DNA of 64,000 bases from Tricholoma matsutake. Taxonomy: Eukaryota > Basidiomycota > Agaricomycetes > Agaricales > Tricholomataceae. Below the pieces are notes generated by a model, which did no database searches, was not told the DNA's origin, and saw nothing but the letters and a program-made list of their open reading frames with translations. The translations under genes and the position numbers were made by a program. The stretch spans positions 5,022,001-5,086,000 of the forward strand of contig AP026542.1 of the NCBI GenBank assembly GCA_026075535.2, given 5' to 3'. Positions 11,733 to 22,309 of the stretch are shown piece after piece (the stretch's first letter is position 1; each line of letters opens with the position of its first letter).

Positions 11733-14700
11733 TTACCCCCCTTTTATGCCTCGACTTCCAGGCGAGAAAATATTATGTTTGTCCCCTCTGAAATTTTGGT
11801 AAGGCCGGAATTTCATCCCCTCATACACCATTCTCGCAATGTGACGCGGAGCATTCGGATTACGTTTAAAGAATTGGGTGATCGCGTTATGCGCTCACTT
11901 ACAATTCTCTTCGGGTTCCCACAAATTATTTTCGTCGGTATAGTTTTTCCACTTTATTAAGAACTCCAATTTGTTCCGTCGAAGACGTGAGTCTAGAATT
12001 TCTTCAACTATGTATTCTGGAGCACCTTCTACTATTATCGGAGGTTGCGGAGTAGTTTGTTGGCCAGGAATAGTGGGCAGACAGTAAGGGCATAAGCAGG
12101 ATACATTAATCTCGGGATGAATCTTAAATGATCAGGGTAATTTTAGCACTACCGCATTAGGCAAGATCACTTTAGAGATCACATATGGGCCAACTTGTTT
12201 CTCTGTAAGTTTCTTCGAAGGTCGTGGAATATTCAGGTCCTTGGTACTTAGCCATACCAAGTCACCAACTTTGTACTCTGGAGCACGTGCTCGAGTACGA
12301 TCCGCATGTCGCATCATGTCATCACGTGCTTTCTTCAATGCCGCCTCTGCTTCCTCTTGTACCCTTTGCATCTTAGATACAAAATCTTCTACCGACTGTA
12401 CTTTGACTTCCCTTCTGGGTTCTACTCCCATGCGAGGATGATATCCATAATTTGCAAAAAAGGGTGTCATACGAGTAGCCGAATGGAATTTATTATTGTG
12501 GGAAAATTCGGCAATTGCCAACCATTCGGGCCAGTCGGTTTGTCGGTAGTTGACAAACATACGTAGGTACTGCTCCAACTCCTGATTCATTCTCTCTGTC
12601 TGCCCATCAGTCTGCGGGTGATATGCCGTAGATAATTTAGTTTGAATTCCCAATATGTTGTTTAGTTCTCGCATAAACACGGAAGCAAATTGTGGTCCGC
12701 AATCGGAGATAACGGTATCGGGTAACCCATGTAACTGCCATACCTGATTTAGATAGAGGCGCGCCAAGCCCAATGATGAGGTTTCTGTAGTAGTAGGAAT
12801 AATATGGACCTCCTTTGTAAAGCAGTCACATACTACAAATATTGCATCGTACCCTTGAGCCTCAGGTAATCCAGTAATAAAATCCACAGATATATCTCGC
12901 CACGGCGCTTTAGGTATAGGGTTCGGCATTAATTTTCCTGCAGGTTTCTCTGGAAATTTCTTCCCCCTCATGCACGTATCACATCCATCCACATACCCCA
13001 ACACATACTTCGAAATTCCGGGCCACCAATAATTTCTCATTACTAATTCCAATGTCTTCCATCTTCCTGGGTGTCCGGCAATCAGCGTATTGTGATGTAA
13101 CCGGACAATCTCCCTTCGCAAATCCTGATCCTTCGGTACATACACTTTTCTTCGGAACAACACCAACCCTTGTTCCTCAGCCCATTCATCTCCTTTGATA
13201 TTACCTTTCTTCTCTCCCTTCAGAGCTTTCATGACTTCCACTACTTCATTGTCCATTTCCGAGCATTGTCTAATTTTAGACAACATTTCCGTTTCCGAGC
13301 TATCTATTAATAGATGCCCTTGACGCATAGCGCAAATGCGAAAGTATTTGGGTTTGAGTAAGGTAACATTTTTATTGTCCTCCTCCACCCCCCTTTTATG
13401 ATCAATACGTCTGGATAAGGCATCTGCTTTCCTCATTAAGCTTCCCGCTTTATGGACCAAGTGAAAGTTGAAACGCGATAGGAATAGTGCCCAACGCGCT
13501 TGCTGGCGATTAAGCTTTTTAGCGGACATGAAGTATTGCAGATTTTGATGATCCATCCAGATCTCAATTTGATGCGTACATCCCTCCAAATAATGCCTCC
13601 ACGCCTCCAATGCTCGTATTATCCCCAACATCTCTTTGTCATGCACATCATAATTCCTCTCCACATCATTCAACCCCTTTGACAAGTATGCACAAGGATG
13701 CCATTTGTCATCTTCGCACAGCATTGATAATACCGCTCCAGTAGCAAAATCGGATGCATCGGATTCCACTCACAAAGGGCATGTGAAATCTACTGGGGCT
13801 AATATTGGTCCCTCCACAAACTTCCTCTTCAACTCCTCAAACGCTGTCTGCTGCTGCTCTCCCCACCTCCACACTACTCCCTTTCGCATAAGGTTATGTA
13901 AGGGTGCGGCAATTTTAGAAAAATTGTGCACAAAGCGACGATAATAATTTGCGAGTCCCAAGAAGGCTTGAACCTCCTTGACACGGGTGGGCGCAGGCCA
14001 ATCTGTGATTGCCTGTACCTTGATCAGATCCATTTTGATCCTGTCAGGGCCGATCAATAATCCTAGGAACTCAATCTCGCTTGCCCCAAACACACACTTC
14101 TCTGGTTTCAAAAATAGATCATTCTCCGCCAACCTCCGTAACACCTCCTGCACTATCGCCTCATGATTCTCTTCATCCTCCGTGAATATCAGAATGTCGT
14201 CAATAAATATTATTACCACGCCTTTGTCTATTACATCCTTGAAAATGTTGTTCATCATATTTTGAAAGGTCGGGGGACTATTAGTCATCCCAAAAAACAT
14301 GACAAGCGGCTCGAAGGATCCTCGACGCGTGGCAAATGCAGCCTTCCACTCATCTCCTTTCTTTATTCCTACATTGTTGTATCCCCATCATAAATCCAAT
14401 TTTGTAAAGACCTTGGCTTTTCCCACCTTATCAATTATTTCTGAGATCAACGGCAGGGGGTATGCATTCTTCACTGTCCACTCATTCAGATACCTATAAT
14501 TGGTACACATCCTCTTCCTTTGGTCTTTTTTGGGCACAAAGAATATTGGTGACGTCTGCGGTGATTTCAAAGGTCATATGTATCCTTTGCGCAATTGCTC
14601 CTTCAGGAATGCATCCACTTCTTCTTGTTCGATCGGAGATAATGGATATACCTTCGACTTCTTCGGCACAAACCCTGGCTTCATCTCAATCACATGATCC

Positions 14701-15656
14701 CATGGCTTCCACACCGGCATTCGCTCAGACTCCTTCTTTTGGAACACTGACAAATGTTTATGATACACTTTTGGCACCCATTCCTCCACTGGCTTCTCCA
14801 CCTTCACGATATTCTTGTCCCACAACTGTCCTCCACGAACTGCTCTAAAGGTTTGCTTCTGCTCTTCTTTCTCGATCATGATCGGAACTTCCCCATTTGG
14901 CATTTCCTCATCCTCCACTTCCTCCATCGTAACAGAATACTTCCTCGGACGTTCTTTCTCTTTCTTTTTCCTTTTTTCCTTCTTCATCTTCCTCCCATAC
15001 ACATTACATTCCTTAGGACAACAAGTCATTTGTACTTTCCCAGTTTTCCAATCAATTTCAGGATTATGCTTCTGTAACCACGGACATCCTATTATTAGAT
15101 TGGTTTTCCCAAGATCGCACACTTTGAATATGGCTCGCTCCTGATGCTCCTGATACTTTAGTACCATAGTCACCTCCTCCTTGATAGTTCCTCCACGATT
15201 GACTGTTCCGTCAATATTGTATACCATTATAGGTTGCGCCAGCTTGCGTGTGTTAATACCATTTCCGGTAATTAAGGATCGATTAATAAATAATCCTGTA
15301 GCACCACTGTCAAGCAACGCTTCCACATCAATAGCTGCATGCGTGTCCACTGTCTTCAGTCCCACAGTCAAGGTGATTTCGGGTTCTATTTGTGCAGAGC
15401 GAATAAAGAATTTAGGGGTTTTTGGAAATGGCATGTGACAATTTTCTTTGTTGCATGATTTGCAACAGTTGTACTCCTCCTCGATTTCCTTTTCTGATTT
15501 ACTCTGGGTTTCCTCGGATACTAATACATTGTAACGATTCTGGGTCACCAATGGGGAAACCTTCACTGGGACTCTTCCACAAAATTCTCCTGCTTGCCTT
15601 CCTCCTGCTTCACTTCCTCGATTGTAGCTCCCCTGATCTTTCTCTTCTGCTTGCAA
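11733..15656 (-). pseudogene. pol: Gypsy-2 pol: protease, RT, RNase H, integrase with chromodomain
   Basis: A single 1,308-codon frame broken only by TGA codons (14574, 14388, 13770, 12132 and about 11885). In order: aspartic protease (ALLDSGATGLFINRSL, about 15330-15270); reverse transcriptase (14570-13960) with PIFFVPKKD, the FIDDILIF catalytic box and QAFLGLANYYRRF; RNase H (13769-13450; VESDASDFATGAVLS, YDVHDKEML); integrase zinc region (about 13130-12950; HHNTLIAGHPGRWKT, CDTCMRGK) and core (ISVDFITGLP, VISDCGPQFASVF, STAYHPQTDGQTERMNQE); and a C-terminal chromodomain (about 12010-11850; YIVEEILDSR, FLIKWKNYTDENNLWEPEENC). The frame runs on to SRGIKGG and a TAA touching the LTR, so the polypurine tract is coding. 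A chromodomain normally steers integration to heterochromatin. Expression probably uses a -1 frameshift from gag. Confidence 0.92.
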
Positions 15657-16687
15657 TACTTAGAAATGTGTCCTAACTGCCCACAGTTAAAACATTTAAG
15701 TGGGGCTCATCTCCCCACTTGATCAACCTCCATTGCCTCTACTGGTGCTGCTGACTCCGTAACTATAGGTGTCACTGCCATGGCCGGTGGCTGTGCCCTC
15801 GGAGCTTGTGCCTGAGGCGCCTTTCCTTTCTCGGACTTTCCTCCTGATGACTTTCCAAATTTACTACTTCTGTACATCAACTTTGACTCTGCCTGTTCCT
15901 GCTGATATTGCCGGTCAAGGCGCATTGCCCAATTATACCACTCATCCAACTTCTCTGGCATAGAAGGTAGTCGGTAGATAGACTTGAATAAAGAGGGATT
16001 TAATCCTGCTTTCAAAAACTCTACCAACGCGGCTTCTCCCATGTCTGTTTGCAAAGCTTCTGCTTTGAACTGCAAAATAAATTCATCCGCCATTAAGGAA
16101 CCTTGGCGCATGGTCTTTAATTTAGCATTGGCTGTCGCCTTTGGATTAGGGTCTCCAAACTGTGCCTCCAATCTCTCCAGAAATTCCTTGAAGGTTGCAA
16201 ATGGTTTATTTCCTGCGGCAATTTGATTAATAGCCTCGTTTCTCCAGAACTGTGCTTTCCCCCCCTGAATGTATGAGAGAGCAAACATAATCCTAGACTC
16301 AGCTGTACAAAACTTGGGCTTCCTCCCATGGATGTACAATACTATAGAGCTGATGAAGGATTTTGTATTCTCCATGGTACCGTCAAAGATTTGCAGGGGC
16401 AGGTACTTAGGTAAGCGTGCTTTTCCATTTCCGGATTTCTCCACCGTCTCATCCTCCTGCAATATCCACTCCACCATCTCCTCCATCTCATCATCTCTTT
16501 CTCCTGTCATCTCTGGCTGTACTTCCACTTGTCTGGGCTGTGATGCTGCCAATACTGACACTAATTGCGACATTTGCGCTGTGAGCACATCAATTTTCGC
16601 CTCTAGTGCTGGTATGGGAACAGGATTAGGACCGGGATTAGAAAAGTTGAAGGTTCGGACATAATTGTAGAATCTGTGATGAATCAC
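15563..16687 (-). pseudogene. gag: Gypsy-2 gag with CCHC zinc knuckle
   Basis: A 375-codon frame starting at 16687. It has an N-terminal coiled region (ALEAKIDVLTAQMSQL), a central retrotransposon gag domain (about residues 105-240; FDGTMENTKSFISSI, FWRNEAINQIAAG, LERLEAQFGDPNPKATA), a Lys/Pro-rich stretch and a CCHC knuckle CFNCGQLGHISKYC just after an in-frame TGA at 15704-15706. That TGA corresponds to an arginine in the remnant copy at 22690, so CGA to TGA is the likely change. The frame ends at 15563-15565 (NFVEESQ then TGA) and overlaps pol, which is in the -1 frame. Gag forms the particle shell around element RNA. Confidence 0.88.
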
Positions 16688-17148
16688 TTCTTCAACAAAT
16701 TCAAAATTTTTCTTCGAGACCTCTCCAAACGTCTACAGGTCACGTGATAAGGTTCGTCGAGGTTCGTCAATGGTTCGTCGTTTGTCGGGCGCCTATTTTG
16801 ACACTTCGGATCAACAACCCTTCCAACAGTGCCTGATCTCGGAGATATCACTGAATTCAGCTTGTAACTAAAATAGTCGTCCGAATAGAGTAATGTAAAT
16901 CGTAACTAAACCAGATCCGATTGGTTGTCTGGTTGCAGCTGTCCTAATGATGAGCGCTGCCTCTCGATCACTGGCAGTCGCAATGTAAGGCGAGGCCTGG
17001 CGTCAGCTTATGAAAGAAAAGGTAGATTATGTATATACAAGTACTTCCGGCTCATGCTGAAAGGATGAGTAATCAGATGTGGCGCGGTGAAACAATGATG
17101 TATGCGCAAGTAAGAGAAGGCACACTGATATGGGTAGTTGTGTTCTTC

Positions 17149-17559
17149 TGTTAGGGCGACACCCACTATCTGCTAGCTAAGACCGTGCGGGTTCTCTCTA
17201 CAAGAAGGGGGCGGGATCCGTGCGCGTGATGGGGAATTGATGGTTTTGATGTGAGGGGTTATTAATAGGTGAGTTTGTTGAGATAGGCCTTTCACACCGA
17301 AAATGTAGGTGGAATACCTAAGAGAACACAACTGGGGTCCCCTAGGCATATATTTAGGGTTTATATACTATGTTACATATATTGTACATTGTTGTTACCG
17401 ATGTGTGCGTACAGGCACATACATAGTGATGCGTGCGAAATAATATTCTCACGCTATCAAAGTGTAGCGTCATTTGGTGTCATTTGGTGTAATGTAGTGT
17501 AATTCGACATAATAAAATGAAAATGAAATTTTATTAGGTAATGGGGCTGTTTCCTAACA
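17149..17559 (-). repeat. Gypsy-2 5' LTR
   Basis: 411 bp, 98.3 percent identical by hand alignment to the left LTR (7 differences). In a 30-base stretch around 17398-17430 CG and TG/CA alternate between the two copies. Confidence 0.95.
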
Positions 17560-17564
17560 GAGGG

Positions 17565-18000
17565 GTCCCGCCATTGGTCCCGCCATTCCTGCTGTTCGTT
17601 GGCCTTGCTGTTCATCTTTGTTGTACCTGTCATTTGCCGTCTCTGCTATTTGTCATCCCTGGTGTTCCCCACTGTTCATCATTCCTTGGCATTCCCCATC
17701 TCCACTGTTCATCGTCGCTGTGGTTTGTTGTTCACTACCGTTTGCCATCCCTGTCCATGAACTTGGTGTTGTCATTGTCGCGGTGTTGCACTCCCCCCTC
17801 ATCATTGTCCCCTGCCATTTGTCGTCCCTGCCATTTGTTGTTTGCTGTGTGATGTGGCATCCAGGTGTTGTTGTCATCCAGAAATGGTGCCTGTTGCGAC
17901 CCTGCGAGCAGACGCTCACAGCAGCGGCAGAGCACAGGCAGGGTACAGAAGGGGGTTGGGGGTGTCTCTTCAGGAGGTCGGTGGGCGACGTCATTATCAA
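17565..18000. other. hAT-1 interior low-complexity region
   Basis: No gene. GC-richer DNA with repeated CATTTGCCGTC, CTGTTCATC and ATCCCTG(G/C) words, followed by CCTGCGAGCAGACGCTC (a GAGC/GCTC palindrome). Open frames here lack any family feature. Confidence 0.6.
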
Positions 18001-18009
18001 CAAGTAAGA

Positions 18010-18112
18010 ACCTATAAAGAAGGAAGAAAAGTTAGTTAGCAGAAGTAGTAAGAAATCAATCATAAAATACATACCCTATGGCCCAAATGATGAACTAGTC
18101 ATCGTTTGGGCC
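18010..18112 (-). repeat. Hairpin-intron module, copy 1 (in hAT-1)
   Basis: Plus strand 18080-18112 is a hairpin GGCCCAAATGAT...ATCGTTTGGGCC. On the minus strand it is followed at once by an intron-like stretch GGTATGTA...TATAG, then GTTCTTACTTGTTGATAATG, which matches the segment after the intron in hAT-2. Confidence 0.7.
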
Positions 18113-18299
18113 TAATTTGCAGGTGGGGTGGTGGTGCCAGTGCCACGTTGTAGTCGTTGGCTAGTGTTGGTGTTGGCTGTCCTATTGGTGGTGTGATGTG
18201 GCATCAGCCGTGGCTAGAAACACAACCCACTGCCACCTTGCAAGCAGCAGCTCGCAATGGCGGCATTGGATCTGTTAGTGGTAGGCATCGTCATCAAAA

Positions 18300-18388
18300 G
18301 GAAAAGAAGAAAACAGTTAGTAAAATCATTGCATTAATAAAGGAAACATACCATATGGCCCAAATGACTGACTAGTGTCATTTGGGCT
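18300..18388 (-). repeat. Hairpin-intron module, copy 2 (in hAT-1)
   Basis: Hairpin GGCCCAAATGAC (18357-) ... GTCATTTGGGC (to 18387). On the minus strand it runs into GGTATGTTTCC with an internal TTTACTAACTG branch-like site and a pyrimidine tract. Confidence 0.65.
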
Positions 18389-18913
18389 GCCTTCTTTGCA
18401 TTTGCTTGTTTGCATGGTTGATGGTGGTGAAGGTGGTGGGGTGAAGGTGGTGATGATGTGGCATTCATTTGTTGTGGTTGTGGTCATGGGAAGTTGTCTG
18501 GTAAGTGGTACCACTTTTGTTTTTGGGTGCACAAATATGACCACATGGTCTGTGCGCAGCCACGGGGTATATAATCACCCACCAAATGACTGCTTTTCCC
18601 CCAGGCTCATCCCACTGCATGTAAATATAGATAAGTAGTAATTATTATTATTTTCATTAGTTCTTTTGTCTTATTATCTATGTATGTATATGTACATATG
18701 TAGGATAATATATATACTATAAAAGACTGGTTGCAACTGATTGCAACCAGTTTTATAACAGTTTTCAAACATTTTAGAAAGTAAGGCAACCAGCAACTGA
18801 ACCGACCTCGAAAGAGGGCAACTGCAACCGACAGTCAGTCCGGTTGCATTCGGTTGGGTTGGGTTTGGTTGCAGTCTTTTTTTCGGTCCACCCAACCGGA
18901 CCTTTAAACACTA

Positions 18914-19556
18914 CCTAAAATGGTATAAGAAACATGTGTAGAACATGAGGCAAAAGATATGAGTTAAGACACGAGGCCAAAAAGGAGACTGAAATCTGAA
19001 CAAGAAAGAGATATATCATATGATGAAGGAGTAATAAAGGGTATAGAACTAAAAAGGGACTGTCCTTTGTGTATAAACTGCGCTAAGTCTTGCAATAATC
19101 CATCCAGTGGGTTCTGTACACGATAGGGACTTGGAACGAGGCTGACCTATTATCAGCAGGTTTGAACACAAGTTGGAATACTCCCTGGCGCATGGTATTC
19201 CACCACTTAGATAATGAATGTGGTGCCCGATGTTGCTCGTAGTTTCTCGATATCAATCGATAATGCTCGACAATGGTCGACAATGTTCGATCGCAGTCGT
19301 GGTTGTTCAAAGTTGATCGGGGATGTTCGATGTTCATTCAGAGGGATCTTAGGGGCTTTCGAGGTAGTCCTAAGGTTGTGCGATGTGGTTTCTCAGTACA
19401 ATCGATGTCGCTGGTGATGTTTCGATGCGGTCAATATGATATTGCGATCGATAGACTGGGTCACACTGCATCTGGGACATTGTAGGAGTTAGCCAATGTG
19501 ATTAGAATGTGGTTGAAATGGTGAATCGGCCTTTGAGCTGAGGAGACAACCTATCA
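18914..19556 (-). mobile_element. LTR E (5' LTR of Gypsy-1), 5' part
   Basis: Resumes after the second CCTAAAAT (18914-18921) exactly where 10916 broke off and ends ACAACCTATCA at 19556. The outer flank is ACAT, compatible with a decayed N-CG-N target site. Includes the short-repeat zone around 19230-19340. Confidence 0.9.
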
Positions 19557-20399
19557 ACATTCCCAGAGCTTAGAGCACATGGTGGACCTATCACCAGAAT
19601 TGCTGCAACCACGTGTGAGCTAAAACAATAATATAGGCACAACACTATGCATCGAGTGCCCTGTATTAATGCCAGGAAAAGTCAAACAACAATAAATTTT
19701 CTCTGAAGACCATGCACAAACCGGAATTATGTTCGGAATTGTGCTCGCTCTCACAGCGCATGCTCGAGGCAGTAAAATAGAATAGATACGGACCAATTTC
19801 CTGAGTGCAAAATGTTGAACTAGAAATTTGAAAGAGATCCCACAATGATGCACACAAAAGCATGCAGGTGGGTGTTCGGGTGTTCTGATGGCTGCCTTTA
19901 GTACAGGCCCGAAGCCTACAGCAATTTAGACATGATATACTTAGTGCAATGAGGCCAAAGGGATGATCGGCACGTCAAAAGCACAGTACAGCACCTCAAG
20001 CTAAGTCCATAAGCGCTTAAGCAATGCAGTGATGGTGACTTGGACTTGGATGCAATTGTAGACCGTTGAATTGTAGACTAAGTTTGGCAAAGGAGACAAG
20101 ACAGGGAGAACTATAATGCATGAATTGTAGTGTAGAAAAGCAGGGAAGAATGTTGCATCTGGTAACCCAGTACACAATGTCATGATCAGGAGTTCAATCA
20201 ACAGTTGCTGATTGTTTGGTGACATTGATAAACAGACATAAACAATGTGTATGCAAGGACACATGATCTAGTAACATAAACAACGTGCCTAGATGCAAGC
20301 AGCATGATTTGCGGATTAACTTATAGTACCTATGTCCCATATACTACATACAATCTACAGGCTTGTTCAGGTTTGAACCACAGTTCTGAACTGAACATT
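19557..20399. other. No gene or repeat recognised
   Basis: Flanking DNA between LTR E and a Gypsy-2-like remnant. Moderately AT-rich, short frames only; no transposon ends or RNA gene seen. Confidence 0.5.
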
Positions 20400-20607
20400 A
20401 CCATCCCTATTCCTGATGCCTCTGATACCTCAGTACCATAGTCACCTCCTCCTTAATAGTTCCTCCACAATTTATTATTCTGTCAATATTATACACCATT
20501 ATGGGTTGCGATAGCTTGCACATGCTAATACTGTTTCCAGTAATTAAGGACTGATTAATAAATAATTTTGTAGCACTGCTATTGAGTAACACTTCCACAT
20601 CAATCAC
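20400..20607 (-). pseudogene. pol: Gypsy-2-like remnant, protease part (left piece)
   Basis: Minus-strand similarity to the Gypsy-2 protease region (SATKLFINQSLITGNSISMCKL beside the equivalent of 15330-15180). Strongly diverged with stops. It continues at 22310 after the hAT-2a insertion, which lies inside the protease coding sequence. Confidence 0.8.
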
Positions 20608-21129
20608 TAGGGCATGGCATGGGTAACCCTCAGGTATATTTTTTCTTATACCCCTACCCGTACCCATGAACACCGTACCCACACAGGTAGGGGTATGGTG
20701 TTACTGTGGGTTTCTGCGGGTTACCCATGGTTATTTGTGGGTTTCAGCATGAATATGTATTTTAATAATCTAATTACACTAAATTAATATATAGAAAGTG
20801 ACCCCCCTCTCACATTTGGAGCAAGGGAGGGGGGTGGTGCCTGTAGTCGCTGAGAACACAATGAGTAACCCCCCCACTCGCATTTGCAGTGAGAGAGGGG
20901 GGGGGGTGCTGCCTGTAGTCGTCATTCGATCCCCATTTCCACCCCACGAGCAGTTGCTCATGGCAGCAGTTGGGTCCTCGGGTCCTCCTCCTGGTCATCG
21001 TCGTCATTCCACCCACTATCCACCCCACGAGCAGTTGCTCGTGAGGCTGGGGCAGGTGGTGTGCCATCGTGACGTGGCAGCGTTGGCATGGGGTCGTTCT
21101 GTGTGAGCTCCTCATTCTGAGGGAATTTC

Positions 21130-21400
21130 AACCTAGGAAATGAAAGAAACAAAATAGTTAGTTTACAAAAAAAGAAACGAATGAAAAAAAAACTTACCAT
21201 GGGCCCAAACGACGCAATCACGTCATTTGGGCCTGGGTGATGTGGCACTATTGGGTGTGTGTTGTTAGCTGTAGTCGTCCATCATTATCAGTAGTTTAGA
21301 ACCTGAAAAAGAAGAAACATAATTAGTTAGTTTACAAAAAACAAGAAATGAAACACAAAAAAACTTACTATAGGCCCAAACGATGATTCACATCGTTTGG
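21130..21400 (-). repeat. Hairpin-intron modules, copies 3 and 4 (in hAT-2a)
   Basis: Hairpin GGGCCCAAACGAC...GTCATTTGGGCC at 21201-21233, followed on the minus strand by ATGGTAAGTTTTTTT...TTTCCTAG. A second hairpin GGCCCAAACGATG...CATCGTTTGGG at 21373-21400 is followed by TATAGTAAGTTTTTTTGTG...CTTTTTCAG and GTTCTAAACTACTGATAATG. Both introns have GT..AG ends, a CTAAC/CTAAT branch-like word and a pyrimidine tract. Confidence 0.75.
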
Positions 21401-21461
21401 GACATGCTATGGTGGTGGTTGGATCGTCCTATAGTTTAGAATTAGACGTGTCATGAGTATT

Positions 21462-22163
21462 TGTCAAGAACCATTCCTTGCCCAATCAGAACCCGCATCT
21501 GACTCTTTCCTGCATGTCGAACATGACTTTTGCCTATGCCTCCCGATTTTGTTCCCGGCCGCCTTGCACTGCCCACACTGCTGTGCACCAGGCCACCTTG
21601 TACAGCATCCATGGCTGCCTTCCCAAGGCTGCCGTCTCTATTGCAAATTCAACTACGGATTCCTGTGCGGCTCCCGCTAGATAATTTATCTACGCAGTCG
21701 AGACACTGCCGCAGTCTTTGTTCCTGTTCTGCATTATTCCGGACTACAGTATTTAAGCTTAGTTAGTTTCGCCTTGTATTGGGCAGTTCGTATATCGACA
21801 TAGACTCAACTTTACCCTGCCAATCTAAAACCTCCTTCTACTACAACCCCTGTCCTCTAAGAGTCTGAACTCCATTCGACTCAACCTCTAGTCTCCCTCT
21901 GAAGTTCTAGTCTCATCTGAACTTAACCTAAGTCCCTCCGTACTCCTCCCCATATTACCTGCACTTTCCCACTCCTACCTCTAAACCCTCGACTTGAAAT
22001 TAGGACACCAGACGAGGTGAAGGGCACAGCTTCTTACAAGCTGAAGCCAAGTCCTTTCCGTTTCCCCTCCCGCAGAATCCACATTGACCCGACAATCTCC
22101 TGCTATCATCACCTGCAGTGTCCAGTCGGATTCCGAAGTGGCCTCTAGGATCAGTTCTTAACA
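21462..22163 (+). mobile_element. Solo LTR G (second LTR family)
   Basis: 702 bp, TGTCAAGAACC...CAGTTCTTAACA, flanked by GTATT on both sides (21457-21461, 22164-22168). The uninterrupted sequence exists in hAT-2b near 24830-24845 (inverted), which proves this is an insertion. A second copy of the family is LTR H at 36810. Confidence 0.95.
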
Positions 22164-22309
22164 GTATTCAACAAGGTCAGATGATTACTCACCTGACCAA
22201 AATCCGGGTACCGGCATACCTGCACATACCTGTAACACTGTGGAAAAGGGTATGGTGTTGCCCAGGTATGGCAATCCCATACCCATACCCATACCCGTGC
22301 TGTGCCCTA

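Larger units (their letters stand above)
11322..17559 (-). mobile_element. Gypsy-2: complete chromovirus (Ty3/Gypsy) with two 411-bp LTRs
   Basis: Flanked by a 5-bp duplication GAGGG (11317-11321 and 17560-17564) and bounded by LTRs 11322-11732 and 17149-17559, both TGTTAGG...CCTAACA. The LTRs differ at seven positions, all transitions at CpG sites, so the insertion is young. A polypurine tract AAAAGGGGGG lies against the left LTR on the minus strand, as expected for a 3' LTR. Gag and pol fill the interior. No convincing tRNA-type primer site was found next to 17149, so self-priming is possible. Six in-frame TGA codons make this copy non-functional. Confidence 0.95.
10917..18913. mobile_element. 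hAT-1: non-autonomous hAT transposon carrying Gypsy-2
   Basis: Terminal inverted repeats TAGTGTTTTAAGGTCCGG and ...CCGGACCTTTAAACACTA, flanked by a perfect 8-bp duplication CCTAAAAT (10909-10916 and 18914-18921), the hAT signature. Subterminal regions are packed with GGTCCGG/CCGGTC motifs typical of transposase binding sites. Without Gypsy-2 the element is about 1.75 kb. The interior (10917-11321 and 17565-18913) has no transposase. It holds GCTC/GAGC palindromes (11207-11225, 17905-17925, 18235-18255), CATCCCTG/GTTGTC-rich low-complexity DNA (17570-17880) and two hairpin-intron modules (18010-18112, 18300-18388). Confidence 0.92.
3826..19556 (-). mobile_element. Gypsy-1: Ty3/Gypsy retrotransposon, 3'-truncated, with nested insertions
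   Basis: A minus-strand element running 5' LTR (LTR E, 10366-19556, split by hAT-1), primer-binding-like site (10344-10361), leader, gag (8502-10033), then pol (7316 down to about 3826). Gag and pol are interrupted by solo LTR A (7321-8501). Removing A plus one 4-bp duplication joins gag and pol in one frame across the KEKDG / PLHATQ junction. Domain order protease, RT, RNase H, integrase is that of Ty3/Gypsy. The integrase ends abruptly near 3826, where the DNA following KDZ-1 begins, so the 3' LTR lies outside the window or is lost. Confidence 0.85.
20608..22309. mobile_element. hAT-2a: non-autonomous hAT transposon with a solo LTR inside
   Basis: Ends TAGGGCATGGCATGGGTA and ...CGTGCTGTGCCCTA with a perfect 8-bp duplication TCAATCAC (20600-20607, 22310-22317). 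Subterminal regions carry GTACCC/GGTATGGTGTTAC words on both strands. The interior has C/G-rich blocks beside ACATTTGGAG or GCATTTGCAG (20800-20915), two GAGCAGTTGCTC palindromes (20947-20958, 21029-21040) and two hairpin-intron modules on the minus strand. Without LTR G it is about 1.0 kb. No coding capacity. Confidence 0.93.
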
